From positions 2,852,001 to 2,916,000 of the forward strand of contig CP093399.1 in NCBI GenBank assembly GCA_029027825.1: 64,000 nucleotides of DNA, read 5' to 3'. The first letter of the stretch is position 1; each line of letters opens with the position of its first letter. Of the stretch, positions 7,914 through 16,812 are shown piece by piece. This DNA comes from Rs1 sp029027825. GTDB lineage: Bacteria; Pseudomonadota; Gammaproteobacteria; Pseudomonadales; Balneatricaceae. Under the pieces are notes generated by a model. It was not told the DNA's origin. It saw only the letters and a program-made list of their open reading frames with translations, and did no database searches. The translations under genes were made by a program, and so were the position numbers.

Positions 7914-8552
7914 ATGGCGAGCTCTCATAAAATAAAACTAAAACATAGAAAGAAGAGTAGAAAGCTAAAAATTAAAAAGCTTTCAAATAAGATTAAGACT
8001 AAATGTTGTGACAAAAAATTTGAATGTGCTTTTCATGAAATAGGTCATTTTGTTGTGATGAACCACTACCGCCCATTAAGCAAAAAAATAATCACAATAA
8101 ATAACATTGAAGGTACTTGGGTCGGTTGCGTGTCTGAGCCAGAAGAGTCAAAAAAAGCTGGTTGGGCAAGCTCTGCCGATTTCTTACTAACTTTGGGAAA
8201 AGTGGCTATTAGTGGAGCTATAGCCGAGTCCATCTACAAAACGCATAATAAGGGAGCGGCTTGGAAGCTCTTATTAAGCGGTAAAAAAACTGGCACATTT
8301 AAAAATGATTATCAAAACTTTAAAATCTCGCATGGATACCTTAAGCCTAGATTAGATAAATACATTAAAAACCCCAACAGTATGCAAGAATACTTCGAGT
8401 ATTTGTATGAGCTTTCTGTGTACCTTCTAACGACTTTTGATCTGAGGCATATGATCAACATCGCTGAAAAATTATGCACCGTACAGAAATTAACAGGTGA
8501 AGAAGCTCTTAAAAATTTATGCAAGAATGCGCCAACATTGTTATCGAGTTAA
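7914..8552 (+). CDS. Stand-alone M41 (FtsH-protease)-like zinc metallopeptidase
   Basis: The 212-residue protein starts with a very basic stretch (residues 1-30, mostly K/R) and then AFHEIGHFVV, giving the zinc motif HEIGH at H41-E42-H45. As in FtsH peptidase domains this is followed by a strand pair (IITINN ... VGCVSE), a helix ending GAIAES (E105, like the GRxAE segment of FtsH) and KNDYQNF, whose D132 fits the third zinc ligand. There is no AAA ATPase and no membrane helix, so the domain would act alone in the cytoplasm; the basic tail may bind nucleic acid. It lies 32 bases before a nuclease gene and probably forms an operon with it. The substrate is unknown. The family call rests on motif order, not on a database search. 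Confidence 0.7.
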   Translation: MASSHKIKLKHRKKSRKLKIKKLSNKIKTKCCDKKFECAFHEIGHFVVMNHYRPLSKKIITINNIEGTWVGCVSEPEESKKAGWASSADFLLTLGKVAISGAIAESIYKTHNKGAAWKLLLSGKKTGTFKNDYQNFKISHGYLKPRLDKYIKNPNSMQEYFEYLYELSVYLLTTFDLRHMINIAEKLCTVQKLTGEEALKNLCKNAPTLLSS

Positions 8553-8584
8553 GGGGCGTTTGGATTACAAGGATAAGGAATAGC

Positions 8585-9322
8585 ATGTCTGATATTGCGG
8601 AAATGGCTTTAGAAATATTAAAAGAACATTCAAAGGGGCTTCATGTTGATGATTTAGCCAAAATAATTCTTGATAAATATCAAAATCTACAAATTAATGT
8701 AGATAGTTTATCCTCTAAGCTGTCTAACAAGCTTTCTACTGAATTTAAAACTAAAAAAGCGAAATCCCGATTTTCTAAAATAAAGAATAAAAATGGTAGC
8801 TTTAAAAGAGGGATTTATAAAGCGCGTAAGTTTCGAGTAGATGAAACGCAATATATTTCTATTCAAATACCTGACGCCCCTAGCTCTAATTTTATCGGGT
8901 GTGCAGGAGAGCACGCTGTTCTTAGTGAGCTTATTTTTAGAGGTTACAATGCGGCTGTAATGACTGTCGATGAAGGTATTGATTTAGTTGCCAGTAAAGA
9001 TAATAGATATTTTCACATCCAGGTAAAAACATCATCAGAAACAGCCAACGGGTTTAGCTTTAGTGTCAAAAAACATATATTCGAAAATAATGACCAAGGT
9101 ATTACCTTTTATGTTCTTCTTTGCAGACGGTTTATGAAAACACATTTTCAACATGACTATGTCATTTTACCAAGTTCAGTTGTAGCAACCTTTATAAACA
9201 ATGGTTCAATAAAAGATACTACATCGATATCTATGAGAGTTTCGATTGAAGATCGAAAATTCATGCTTAATAAAAAAGTTGATCTTAGCAGATATATCAA
9301 CCGGTTCGAGCTGATAAAGTAA
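8585..9322 (+). CDS. HARE-HTH / PD-(D/E)XK nuclease-like protein
   Basis: I start the protein at ATG 8585 (245 aa), preceded by ATAAGGAATAGC; an upstream ATG at 8519 overlaps the previous gene and lacks a binding site. Residues 1-75 resemble the HARE-HTH winged helix (MALEILKEHSKGLHVDDLAKII), a domain found in restriction-type nucleases and chromatin proteins. Residues ~105-165 have the PD-(D/E)XK layout: E109 in GEHAVLSELIFRG, D133 in GIDLV, and Q146/K148 in HIQVKTS. The result would be a DNA-targeted nuclease. It is likely cotranscribed with the M41-like peptidase, which suggests a protease-regulated effector. Whether it is a defence protein is inference. Confidence 0.7.
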   Translation: MSDIAEMALEILKEHSKGLHVDDLAKIILDKYQNLQINVDSLSSKLSNKLSTEFKTKKAKSRFSKIKNKNGSFKRGIYKARKFRVDETQYISIQIPDAPSSNFIGCAGEHAVLSELIFRGYNAAVMTVDEGIDLVASKDNRYFHIQVKTSSETANGFSFSVKKHIFENNDQGITFYVLLCRRFMKTHFQHDYVILPSSVVATFINNGSIKDTTSISMRVSIEDRKFMLNKKVDLSRYINRFELIK

Positions 9323-9326
9323 TTAT

Positions 9327-9366
9327 AACAACTCATTCAAAACACAAATAGCAGTTGTTTTTTCCT
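9327..9366 (+). terminator. Intrinsic terminator after the nuclease gene
   Basis: AACAACT (9327-9333) pairs with AGTTGTT (9353-9359) across a 19-base loop and is followed by a run of T to ~9365. It sits just after the nuclease stop and before the convergent lptG. Confidence 0.5.
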
Positions 9367-9513
9367 TCGATGCTTATTTCAACCAACTATTATTTGCTTC
9401 TTAGTGTGACATCAAACGTCCACTTTATGCCATTTTCAAACACAACAACACCCATCCATATTTGACCACTACCCATTACACAGCACTCTCCCCACCTTAC
9501 TAAACTTACATCG

Positions 9514-10578
9514 CTAAATTTTTGCTCGACTTAGCAGAACATACCCCAAACATAAACACACTAGAATCGGCACTAACACTGCCACCAGCGGCGACAGTCC
9601 AGCGACTTCACTGACTTGGCCTAATATATCTTGGATAAATTTAAATACTAGGCCGGTGATCACGCCTGCGATCACTCGCTGACCGACTGTGACGCTTCTG
9701 AGCGGGCCGAATATAAATAAGATGCCGATCATTACCAGTGCGATCACTGTTAGGGGTTGGAATATTTTTTTCCAGAAAGCATAGAAGTAGGTGTCTGCTT
9801 GTAAATCTTGCGCAACTAGGTAGTTTGCAAATGACCACAGTTTGCTGATCGATAAGTCTTTGGGTTCAACGACTAGGGCCGCTAGCGAATCGGGGGATAA
9901 TCCAAATTGCCACTGCTCTGTTGATTGCTGTGATATTTGGGTACGGTTTTCTAGGAATGAGGTCATGCTAATGTCAGTTAGCTGCCAGTGATCTTGAGTA
10001 TATATCCCTTTTTTGGCAAAACTGGATGATTTGAGTAGGCCTTCTTGGTCAAATTCAAAACGGGTTACACCCTCTATCTTACCACCCGGTATCACCGCAT
10101 TGATGTGGATGTAAGTATTTGCCTCGCGGTGCCAAACGCCGTACTGGGAGTGTAGGGCTTTGCCGCCGCCCTTGGCTGTCGCTTTTATCGACTGGGCCAA
10201 CTGCTCGGTTTTAGGCACGACAAACTCGCCGACCGCCATCGAGATGAACGCCAGTAATAATGCCGGTTTTATCACCGCAAAGATTATTCTGAAGGTGGAG
10301 ATACCCGCCGCTCGCATCACTGTTAGTTCACTGTGACTAGCCAACACTCCCAAACCAATCAAACAGCCGACTAAGCTGCTTAACGGTAAAAATTCATAAA
10401 AGCTACCGGGAATCCCCAATAGTAAATGCTGTAAGATGACGCTGGTATTGTAGGCCTGAGTCGCCTCTTTTGACTCATCCATATAGGCAAATACGAAATC
10501 TAGCCCTAAAATAACCACCAAGACCACGAATATTGCCGACAGCACTTGAACACCCACATAACGATCTAGACATTTCAT
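9514..10578 (-). CDS. lptG: LPS export permease LptG
   Basis: LptG pairs with LptF as the inner-membrane part of the LptB2FG ABC exporter, which extracts lipopolysaccharide for transport to the outer membrane. The 354-residue protein has the family pattern: three N-terminal membrane helices (from ~13, ~60 and ~100), a large periplasmic beta-jellyroll region (~130-260) and three C-terminal helices. Hallmarks are SHSELTVMRAAGIS after helix two and the closing IFGPLRSVTVGQR segment. Length is normal. The start lies one base after the lptF stop, so the two are translationally coupled. Confidence 0.95.
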   Translation of the reverse strand: MKCLDRYVGVQVLSAIFVVLVVILGLDFVFAYMDESKEATQAYNTSVILQHLLLGIPGSFYEFLPLSSLVGCLIGLGVLASHSELTVMRAAGISTFRIIFAVIKPALLLAFISMAVGEFVVPKTEQLAQSIKATAKGGGKALHSQYGVWHREANTYIHINAVIPGGKIEGVTRFEFDQEGLLKSSSFAKKGIYTQDHWQLTDISMTSFLENRTQISQQSTEQWQFGLSPDSLAALVVEPKDLSISKLWSFANYLVAQDLQADTYFYAFWKKIFQPLTVIALVMIGILFIFGPLRSVTVGQRVIAGVITGLVFKFIQDILGQVSEVAGLSPLVAVLVPILVCLCLGYVLLSRAKI

Positions 10579-10579
10579 A

Positions 10580-11686
10580 TTATTTAGCGCCTTTTTTAAA
10601 ACGGGTAAGACTCGGCAGGCTATTCCATAAATTACTCCACAGCTGCTCGAAGAAGATCAAGCTTAAGCCGTATGCCAAAAAGGCCAGATGTACGGCCCAC
10701 ATCACAATAACGGGCGCGCCCTCCTCTATTTCATCTCTGGCAGACATCAGTAATGATAAATAGACTAAATACAGTAGGATACTGGGAATTAATTGTGCAT
10801 AGCGCCCTTGGCGTGGACTGGTTCTGCTTAAAGGCACTGCCATTAACACCACAATAAAGGCCAGTAGCGGCAGCGATAGCCGCCAATTTAACTCGGCGAT
10901 GTAGATATCCTCGCGACTGGTAAACAGAAACCCGGTGGTCTTGGCGTAGGGCTCTCTGGTATCTATCACCAGTTTTCTCTCCGGCAGTAAATAGCCGTAT
11001 TGACGGTACTGCAATTGATCATAATCGGCGGTGCCTGGAATCCCCGTATATCGATAGCCGTCTTCCAAGATTAGATAGCGTTTGCCCGCTGCATTGGTGT
11101 GGGTAAAGCCTGACTTGGCATAGGTGATTTGTAGTTTTCCGGTGCCTTTATCGAGTTCGGCAATAAATACTTTGTCCATTTTACGGCGATTATCTAGAAA
11201 CTTGCTGGTGTAGACGGTACGACCTCCAGGGAGCTTTTTAAATCGACCTTCGGTGAGCGTATCAAACTCGTTTAAGGCGTCTTGCTTGGCATAGCTTATT
11301 TCTAAGTATTTAAACGCCACCGGCGATACGTACAAGCTAATACCGGCGACGATTAATGCGCCGCCGATAGCTGGGCCCAGAGCAAACAACACTAATTGCC
11401 GACCACTGACACCACTCGCCCTTAACACTGACATTTCACTGTCTAGGTATAATTTTCCATAGGCCAATAGCACGCCTAAAAATAATGCCAAAGGTAAAAT
11501 CAACATCAACATGCTGGGCAGACGAAAGGCAATTAACTGCATGATGAAGATGAAGTCCATTTCGCCGGGATTGGCCCGCGCCAAAGAATTGATTAAACGG
11601 CCGCTGACAATAATAGGCACTAATACTAAAGCAACGGCAAATGTACTAAAAAAAATCTCTTTAGCGAGATAGCGGTAAATAATCAA
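10580..11686 (-). CDS. lptF: LPS export permease LptF
   Basis: LptF is the partner of LptG in the LPS exporter. The 368-residue protein has three helices, a periplasmic domain and three helices, with LYLDSEMSVLRASGVS in the family position. I place the start at TTG 11686 (LIIYRYLAKEIFF), because known LptF proteins begin with that helix; CAGGGCAAACTTCA gives a binding site and the resulting length is typical. The open frame extends 38 codons upstream to an ATG at 11800 without family similarity. It is divergent from pepA, the usual gammaproteobacterial arrangement. Confidence 0.93.
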   Translation of the reverse strand: MIIYRYLAKEIFFSTFAVALVLVPIIVSGRLINSLARANPGEMDFIFIMQLIAFRLPSMLMLILPLALFLGVLLAYGKLYLDSEMSVLRASGVSGRQLVLFALGPAIGGALIVAGISLYVSPVAFKYLEISYAKQDALNEFDTLTEGRFKKLPGGRTVYTSKFLDNRRKMDKVFIAELDKGTGKLQITYAKSGFTHTNAAGKRYLILEDGYRYTGIPGTADYDQLQYRQYGYLLPERKLVIDTREPYAKTTGFLFTSREDIYIAELNWRLSLPLLAFIVVLMAVPLSRTSPRQGRYAQLIPSILLYLVYLSLLMSARDEIEEGAPVIVMWAVHLAFLAYGLSLIFFEQLWSNLWNSLPSLTRFKKGAK

Positions 11687-12227
11687 TGAAGTTTGCCCTG
11701 TTGCTACATATTGAAAAGGTTTATAGTACTGCCCTAATGACAGCCAGTGGGGTGAGCCCCATTTTACAACTAAATCTGAATACATAATGTATGGCTGCAT
11801 TTAACAACACTTACTGATTCAGATTTTATATTTAACTGACATTAACCCAGTGTAATAGTTTTATCGAATAATCTTGCTATAAAATACCTGTCTCCGTGAC
11901 TTGATAGTGGATGCAGCGCATAAGAGATTGTTTTACAGCAGCGTGGAAAATTTTAGCTGTGCCCTTAAATAAGGTTCAGTAGCTGTTTTTCAAACTGCGT
12001 AAGATCAATAATTTATGCTAAGCGCCTTGCAAGCCACTGATCCAGAAAAATAGTTATCTAGAGCACAGCGAGTATTAAAGTACTGAAAAAAGCACTCAAG
12101 CTCAGCCATCAACAGTTTTCTTGCAAACAGCACGCCTTTGCCAAGAGACTGAATCGATTAACAGTCAATTAAAAAATTATACGGCATTATCTTACAAAGT
12201 TTGCCTTAAGTCATTACCGGAGTATAT
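11687..12227. promoter_or_regulatory. Divergent lptF / pepA intergenic region
   Basis: This 541-base gap should hold promoters for lptF (minus) and pepA (plus). A TATAAA at 11878-11883 could be a -10 on the plus strand, but I see no matching -35. AT-rich hexamers for lptF near 11825-11840 are equally uncertain. No gene is visible. Confidence 0.35.
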
Positions 12228-13733
12228 ATGGATTTCGAAATTGTCAGTAGCGACGTCATCACGCTTAAAACAGAATGTTTAGTCATCGGCGTTGAAGCCG
12301 AAGGACTTTTAACCACAACTGCGCAACTTATTGATAAGGCGAGTGCCGGTTATCTTCAAGATATCATTACTGATGGCGATCACCAAGGTAAGTCAGGACA
12401 CTGTTTGTTACTGCGCAACCTGCCAGGCATCGCCGCTAAACGGGTACTACTGGTCGGTTTAGGCGCTGCCGATAAGCGTGGCGATAACGGCCACAAAAGT
12501 ATCGTCAAAGCTATTATCAGTCACTTGAAAAGCCATAGCATCACAGCGGTAACTATTGCCCTCGATGATAAAGTCAATCAAGACCTCGATATTTATCGCC
12601 AGTTGCGATTATCAGTACAGACAGCTTGCGCTGAATTTTATCAATACGATGCCACCAAAAGCACTAAAGCAAAGGCACCGCTACTCAACAGCATTGGCTT
12701 TCTGGTCAGCAATGCGCAAGTCGACGACGCTGAAGCGGGTCTACTCGACGGCACTGCCGTAGCTAATGGAGTGACTGTCGCCCGTGAGCTAGGTAATTTA
12801 CCGGGTAATATTTGCACCCCAACATTTTTAAGTAAAGAGGCTCTTGAACTCGAGCAAGGCTACGACAATATCAGCTGTGAGATTTTAGACGAAGCTGCAA
12901 TGGCCGAGTTGGGAATGCACAGCCTGCTATCTGTGGGTATGGGCAGCGCTGAACCTTCACAATTAATTGTGATGAAATACAGCGGCGGCAACGAAGGCGA
13001 TCAACCCCATGTTCTAGTCGGCAAAGGGGTTACCTTTGATACCGGTGGTATTTCTCTAAAGCCTGGCGCCGGTATGGATGAAATGAAGTTTGACATGTGC
13101 GGTGCCGCCAGTGTGATGGGCACAATGCAGGCGATTGCAGAGATGGAATTACCAATGAACGTGATTGGCGTGATTGCCGCTGCAGAAAACATGCCATCCG
13201 ATAAAGCCACTAAACCTGGCGATGTAATCACCACTATGTCTGGTCAAACTGTTGAAGTACTGAACACCGATGCTGAGGGCAGATTAGTACTGTGCGATGC
13301 ATTAACTTACGTCGAGCGTTTCAACCCTAAGACCGTGATTGATATCGCCACTTTAACTGGCGCTGTGATTGTCGCTCTAGGTCATCAAGCCTCTGCGGTT
13401 ATGTCGAACAATGACCAGCTAGCACAAGAGCTTATCGAAGCGGGCGAATACGCCGCTGATCGCACTTGGCGTTTACCTATTTGGGATGAGTACCAAGATC
13501 TTTTAGATTCTAATTTTGCCGACATTGCCAATATCGGTGGCCCATCAGCAGGGTCGATCACTGCGGCATGTTTCCTGGCTAGATTTACTAAAAAGTATCA
13601 CTGGGCACATTTAGATATCGCGGGGATCGCCTGGAATAAAGGCAAGGAAAAGGGCGCCTCTGGTCGCGCTGTTCCGATCCTGTGTCAGTATTTAATGAAT
13701 ACCGCCGCTGATTTGTTAGCTGAAGCTGAATAA
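12228..13733 (+). CDS. pepA: Leucyl aminopeptidase PepA (M17)
   Basis: PepA is a hexameric, two-metal aminopeptidase that removes N-terminal residues from peptides; in gammaproteobacteria it can also bind DNA. The 501-residue length is standard. The metal-binding and catalytic blocks are present in the C-terminal domain (from ~170): VGKGVTFDTGGISLKPG, KFDMCGAASVMG and the signature NTDAEGRLVL. CGGAG lies seven bases before the ATG. holC follows after 15 bases, as in related genomes. Confidence 0.96.
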   Translation: MDFEIVSSDVITLKTECLVIGVEAEGLLTTTAQLIDKASAGYLQDIITDGDHQGKSGHCLLLRNLPGIAAKRVLLVGLGAADKRGDNGHKSIVKAIISHLKSHSITAVTIALDDKVNQDLDIYRQLRLSVQTACAEFYQYDATKSTKAKAPLLNSIGFLVSNAQVDDAEAGLLDGTAVANGVTVARELGNLPGNICTPTFLSKEALELEQGYDNISCEILDEAAMAELGMHSLLSVGMGSAEPSQLIVMKYSGGNEGDQPHVLVGKGVTFDTGGISLKPGAGMDEMKFDMCGAASVMGTMQAIAEMELPMNVIGVIAAAENMPSDKATKPGDVITTMSGQTVEVLNTDAEGRLVLCDALTYVERFNPKTVIDIATLTGAVIVALGHQASAVMSNNDQLAQELIEAGEYAADRTWRLPIWDEYQDLLDSNFADIANIGGPSAGSITAACFLARFTKKYHWAHLDIAGIAWNKGKEKGASGRAVPILCQYLMNTAADLLAEAE

Positions 13734-13748
13734 AGATTTATTTATTCA

Positions 13749-14192
13749 ATGAAAAAAGCTGACTTTTACATACTTGCCGACAGCGACGAAGACGCTCGTC
13801 GGCATTTCTTATGCAAACTACTGCAGCGTATTCTGCACGCAAATTATTGTGTTTATATTTACTGCACAGACCAGTACAGCGCTGAAAAACTCAGCGATTT
13901 ACTCTGGCAGTATTCAGCCACCAGTTTTCTCGCCAATAAATTAGTGACGGATAGCCACGTCGCCCCTATTTCGATTGGCTGGCCTGAAAAACACCAGCCA
14001 CCGCACCATGATGTGATTGTTAATTTAAGTGAACAGATACCCAGCGGTGCCGAAGATTTTGAGCGTATTGCCGAGATTGTCATTCAGCAAGAAGTCTCAC
14101 TGAAAGGTAGCCGTGAGCGCTACAAAAAATACCGCGACGCAGGATTTGTCATCAAACACAATGATATGCGCAGCAAAACCAACCCAGGTTGA
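13749..14192 (+). CDS. holC: DNA polymerase III chi subunit HolC
   Basis: HolC links the clamp-loader complex to SSB during replication. The 147-residue protein has the family shape: a start ADFYILADSDEDARRHFLCKL, a central helix-strand region ending VAPISIGWP, and a C-terminal ERYKKYRDAGFVIKHNDMR. It follows pepA by 15 bases and is probably cotranscribed; in many relatives valS comes next, whereas here several genes intervene. Confidence 0.93.
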   Translation: MKKADFYILADSDEDARRHFLCKLLQRILHANYCVYIYCTDQYSAEKLSDLLWQYSATSFLANKLVTDSHVAPISIGWPEKHQPPHHDVIVNLSEQIPSGAEDFERIAEIVIQQEVSLKGSRERYKKYRDAGFVIKHNDMRSKTNPG

Positions 14193-14195
14193 GTG

Positions 14196-14843
14196 TTAAT
14201 TTTCTTCAAAGGAAATATTTTTATACCAACCTGTGGTCTTTTTCAAGCTGTTATCGGTATCGGTCATAATAGCCAGCACCTCAATTTGGTCGTATTTCAC
14301 ACCAAACGCCGCAAACAGATCATCTTGCACATTTCTGCGATGCCGCTGCCAAGTATTGGCCAATTCCTCGCCGCTGTTTAATGCCAGCATGATGACTTTA
14401 TCCGTGTATGGATTTTTCCAAGTCTCCCCCACTTGCTGATAATTAGACCAAACATATGCCAAGGTATGCTTCTGCCAGGGAAATGGACCCGTCGAGGCCA
14501 GCACATAAATGCGCACCGCAAAATCATCCCCCTTTTTAGATCTTTCACTGACGGCACTCAACACATTACTAATTTTCCAAGACCAGCTCAGCACTGGGGT
14601 TTTATTAAGATCGATAGTTTTTTCCAAAAACAAGCCGGAGGCGCTTTTATCTGAATCGATCCGCACTTGATGCTGACCATCCACTTGACTGAACTGATAG
14701 CGATTTTTTCCAAGAAAGTTTTTTTCTAACCAATCGCTAAACGGCGGCAGTTGCTGTGCCTGACTGAGCGGGCTATTAAACAAAACCAGCAGCGCACAGC
14801 AGCTAATTAAAAAAGGCCTATGGAAGTTTTTTACAAATAACAT
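14196..14843 (-). CDS. DUF3047 secreted protein
   Basis: A hydrophobic signal peptide (residues ~10-29, ending SPLSQA) precedes a ~185-residue domain that matches DUF3047: LSWSWKISN, DDFAVRIYVL, LAYVWSN and VLAIMTDTDNS. The family is thought to form a periplasmic beta-sandwich, but no function is established. It converges on holC with only three bases between the stops. It is monocistronic and looks inserted into the usual holC-valS interval. Confidence 0.85.
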   Translation of the reverse strand: MLFVKNFHRPFLISCCALLVLFNSPLSQAQQLPPFSDWLEKNFLGKNRYQFSQVDGQHQVRIDSDKSASGLFLEKTIDLNKTPVLSWSWKISNVLSAVSERSKKGDDFAVRIYVLASTGPFPWQKHTLAYVWSNYQQVGETWKNPYTDKVIMLALNSGEELANTWQRHRRNVQDDLFAAFGVKYDQIEVLAIMTDTDNSLKKTTGWYKNISFEEN

Positions 14844-14890
14844 ATATTACCTATTGATGGTGTTCAGAATGTTAGCAGAGCGATGCTGAA

Positions 14891-15418
14891 TCAGCTAAGG
14901 CTTGATTTAGGATAAAGTACACCTAACTGCTGTAAATGAGTTAAGTATAAGCGCAAATCTAACTCAACTTGATAATAATCAGCCTGCATGTAACAGCACA
15001 GGTTGTAGAAGGCGCGATTATGATCTTTTTCTTTCAAGTGAGCCAGCTCATGCACCACGATCATTTTTAAAAACTCTACCGGCGCCCTCTTAAATACCGC
15101 CGCTATTTTAATTTCACGCTTGGCCTTTAATTTATTACCTTGAATTCTAGCTATTTGCGTATGCAAACCTAACGCATTGTTAATAGTATCTATTTTATCA
15201 TCATATACCACCTTACTTAAAGGCGGCGACTTCTTTAAGTGCTGATTTTTTAACCCTATAGCAAACTTATAGAGTTGTTTTTCTGATCCTAGCTGATGGC
15301 AATGAGGATATTTGTTCAGCAAATACGTGCCCAATTGAGCATTATCTAACAGCTGTGAAACTTGTTCTTTGATCACTGCTGGATAGCCAGATATATAATA
15401 AAAAGGGTCTTTTTTCAT
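14891..15418 (-). CDS. YgjP-like M48-type metallopeptidase domain protein
   Basis: The 175-residue protein carries the zinc motif HELAHLKEKDH, matching the HExxH-x5-H pattern of YgjP/WSS1-like metallopeptidases, followed by NLCCYMQADYYQVELDLRLYL. I choose ATG 15418 (MKKDPFYYIS) with GGAAAGAG in front; the frame extends upstream to 15475 without similarity. No signal peptide or membrane segment is present, so it should be cytoplasmic. The substrate is unknown. The E. coli relative was originally described as acting on nucleotides, so peptidase activity should not be assumed. Confidence 0.8.
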   Translation of the reverse strand: MKKDPFYYISGYPAVIKEQVSQLLDNAQLGTYLLNKYPHCHQLGSEKQLYKFAIGLKNQHLKKSPPLSKVVYDDKIDTINNALGLHTQIARIQGNKLKAKREIKIAAVFKRAPVEFLKMIVVHELAHLKEKDHNRAFYNLCCYMQADYYQVELDLRLYLTHLQQLGVLYPKSSLS

Positions 15419-15869
15419 AGCTCTTTCCAAACTTATACGGATTTTAGGAGTTCGCGAGCTGCCAGCCACCACCAAACAATGACTGCGACACTCTGTTGAT
15501 TAATAAAACCAGCCACCATTAGCAGAAGTATTTTCAAACGGCTGTCTAATGATTACCTTGAGCTAGCACTTACAATCTTATTCGAATTATGCTTGAGATA
15601 GCGAGTAGTTTTGGCTTGCTATATCGAACTTTCAGGCATAATATTGAACATCATTTACAGCATAAATCAAACACAATATTTTATATTTTATTTCCGATAA
15701 TTAATGCTGGTTTTTATCTGCCAGTGGATTAGAATGCGCGACCTTTTAAATATTTATCAGCTGGTCATGGCTTTTTATGACCGCTGTCAATTATTGATCA
15801 AGGAACCAGTAACGCTTTTAAAGGAATTAAAAGTAACAAAATTAAGTTTTAGTTGATAAGAGATAAATT
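15419..15869. other. Gene-free gap of ~450 bases
   Basis: No open frame with similarity, no structured RNA and no repeat could be identified. The region is AT-rich towards 15869 and should contain the promoters of the two divergent genes. Confidence 0.4.
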
Positions 15870-16259
15870 TTGATTGTTTTTACCATAAAGAACTCCCGCA
15901 GTAACACTGTATATATTGGCACCACTACAAATAGCATCGAAGAGCGCTGGACTTTATTCCAGTTAGCGAAAGATGCCGAGATAGATGCTCCTCTCTATAA
16001 AGACATGCGTCACTATGGTGTCGCTTGCTTTAGCATTGAAGAATATGACTATGCTGATAGCCGAGCTGAACTCGCTGAACTATTTGTCGAAGCCATGGAA
16101 CAATACGACGGCGTAAGCTTGAAAGGCATGAAAACCATGCTGCCCAGAACTGCTGTCTACCCAACCAGCGAAGGAGCTGTACCTGCAGCTAAAGCCGCGA
16201 CAGCCAAAGCCGCGATAAAAAGCGCCGCCACTGCTGCTAAAAAAAAAGTGAAGAAATAA
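15870..16259 (+). CDS. GIY-YIG-like domain protein with Ala/Lys-rich tail
   Basis: Residues 1-80 resemble a GIY-YIG fold: a strand IVFTIKN, then VYIGTTTNSIEERW (the YIG strand and the catalytic-type Arg of the ERW helix), LYKDMRHYGVACFSIEEYD and a helix ending in a Glu-rich AELAELFVEAMEQY. The first 'GIY' element is degenerate. Residues ~100-129 are an Ala/Lys tail like histone H1 or bacterial HU-tail proteins, which suggests DNA binding. The start is TTG 15870 with only a weak AGAGAT upstream, so the true start is uncertain. Nuclease activity is possible but not shown. Confidence 0.65.
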   Translation: MIVFTIKNSRSNTVYIGTTTNSIEERWTLFQLAKDAEIDAPLYKDMRHYGVACFSIEEYDYADSRAELAELFVEAMEQYDGVSLKGMKTMLPRTAVYPTSEGAVPAAKAATAKAAIKSAATAAKKKVKK

Positions 16260-16312
16260 TAGAGGTAGAATCCCACACCTCAGTTTCGATACATGGCACA
16301 ACTACTAGACTA

Positions 16313-16543
16313 ATGGCTAGCAACAGATCTGTACAAGAGATCGAGCCGATGGTTAAGCTCAAGTTGGCCACAGGGCGAACTGGTTCAGCGATCCGAGAAA
16401 AGAAAATCAAGGAGAGCATTGAACTAGAAAAAGCAGCTCGCACGGCACTAAAGCTTAAGCAAATTTCTGAACAAGCAGATGAAATGAAAGCGATCTTAGC
16501 CAATTTAGATGCGCGAGGTTCCAGCTTAAGAAAAAGGTATTAA
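16313..16543 (+). CDS. Small conserved-looking hypothetical protein
   Basis: The 76-residue frame encodes a charged, largely helical protein (KKIKESIELEKAARTAL, then KQISEQADEMKAILANL) likely to form a coiled coil. No family is recognised. It follows the GIY-YIG-like gene by ~50 bases and could be cotranscribed. There is no good ribosome binding site before the ATG, so a real gene is likely but not certain. Confidence 0.5.
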   Translation: MASNRSVQEIEPMVKLKLATGRTGSAIREKKIKESIELEKAARTALKLKQISEQADEMKAILANLDARGSSLRKRY

Positions 16544-16812
16544 CAGTACCCAGGAAAACCAAGCCAGCACTATTTAGTAGCTGGCATGACAAACTGTTAC
16601 AGAGCATTAACTCCAACTCCCCGTAAACCACCACCCGAAATAGCTTCGCTAGCGCCGTGATTATCGCTATTTTCAGCCAGACTCCCAACCAGTAGATAAC
16701 AGACCACAGCTCGCTGAGCAGTATGCTATCATCAGCTTATTACATGCATGATCCACGACCGTCAACTGACCGGTTTAGTTCGCGGATCTCAATTTAAAAT
16801 GGACGTGGCATA

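Noticed and set aside
1..9400. Chromosomal integron cassette array
   Set aside because: The repeats are too long for attC sites, lack the R/L boxes, and no integrase gene is visible. Only one weak attC-like stretch was found.
11687..11800. 38-codon N-terminal extension of LptF
   Set aside because: It has no similarity to the family, and TTG 11686 gives the usual length with a binding site.
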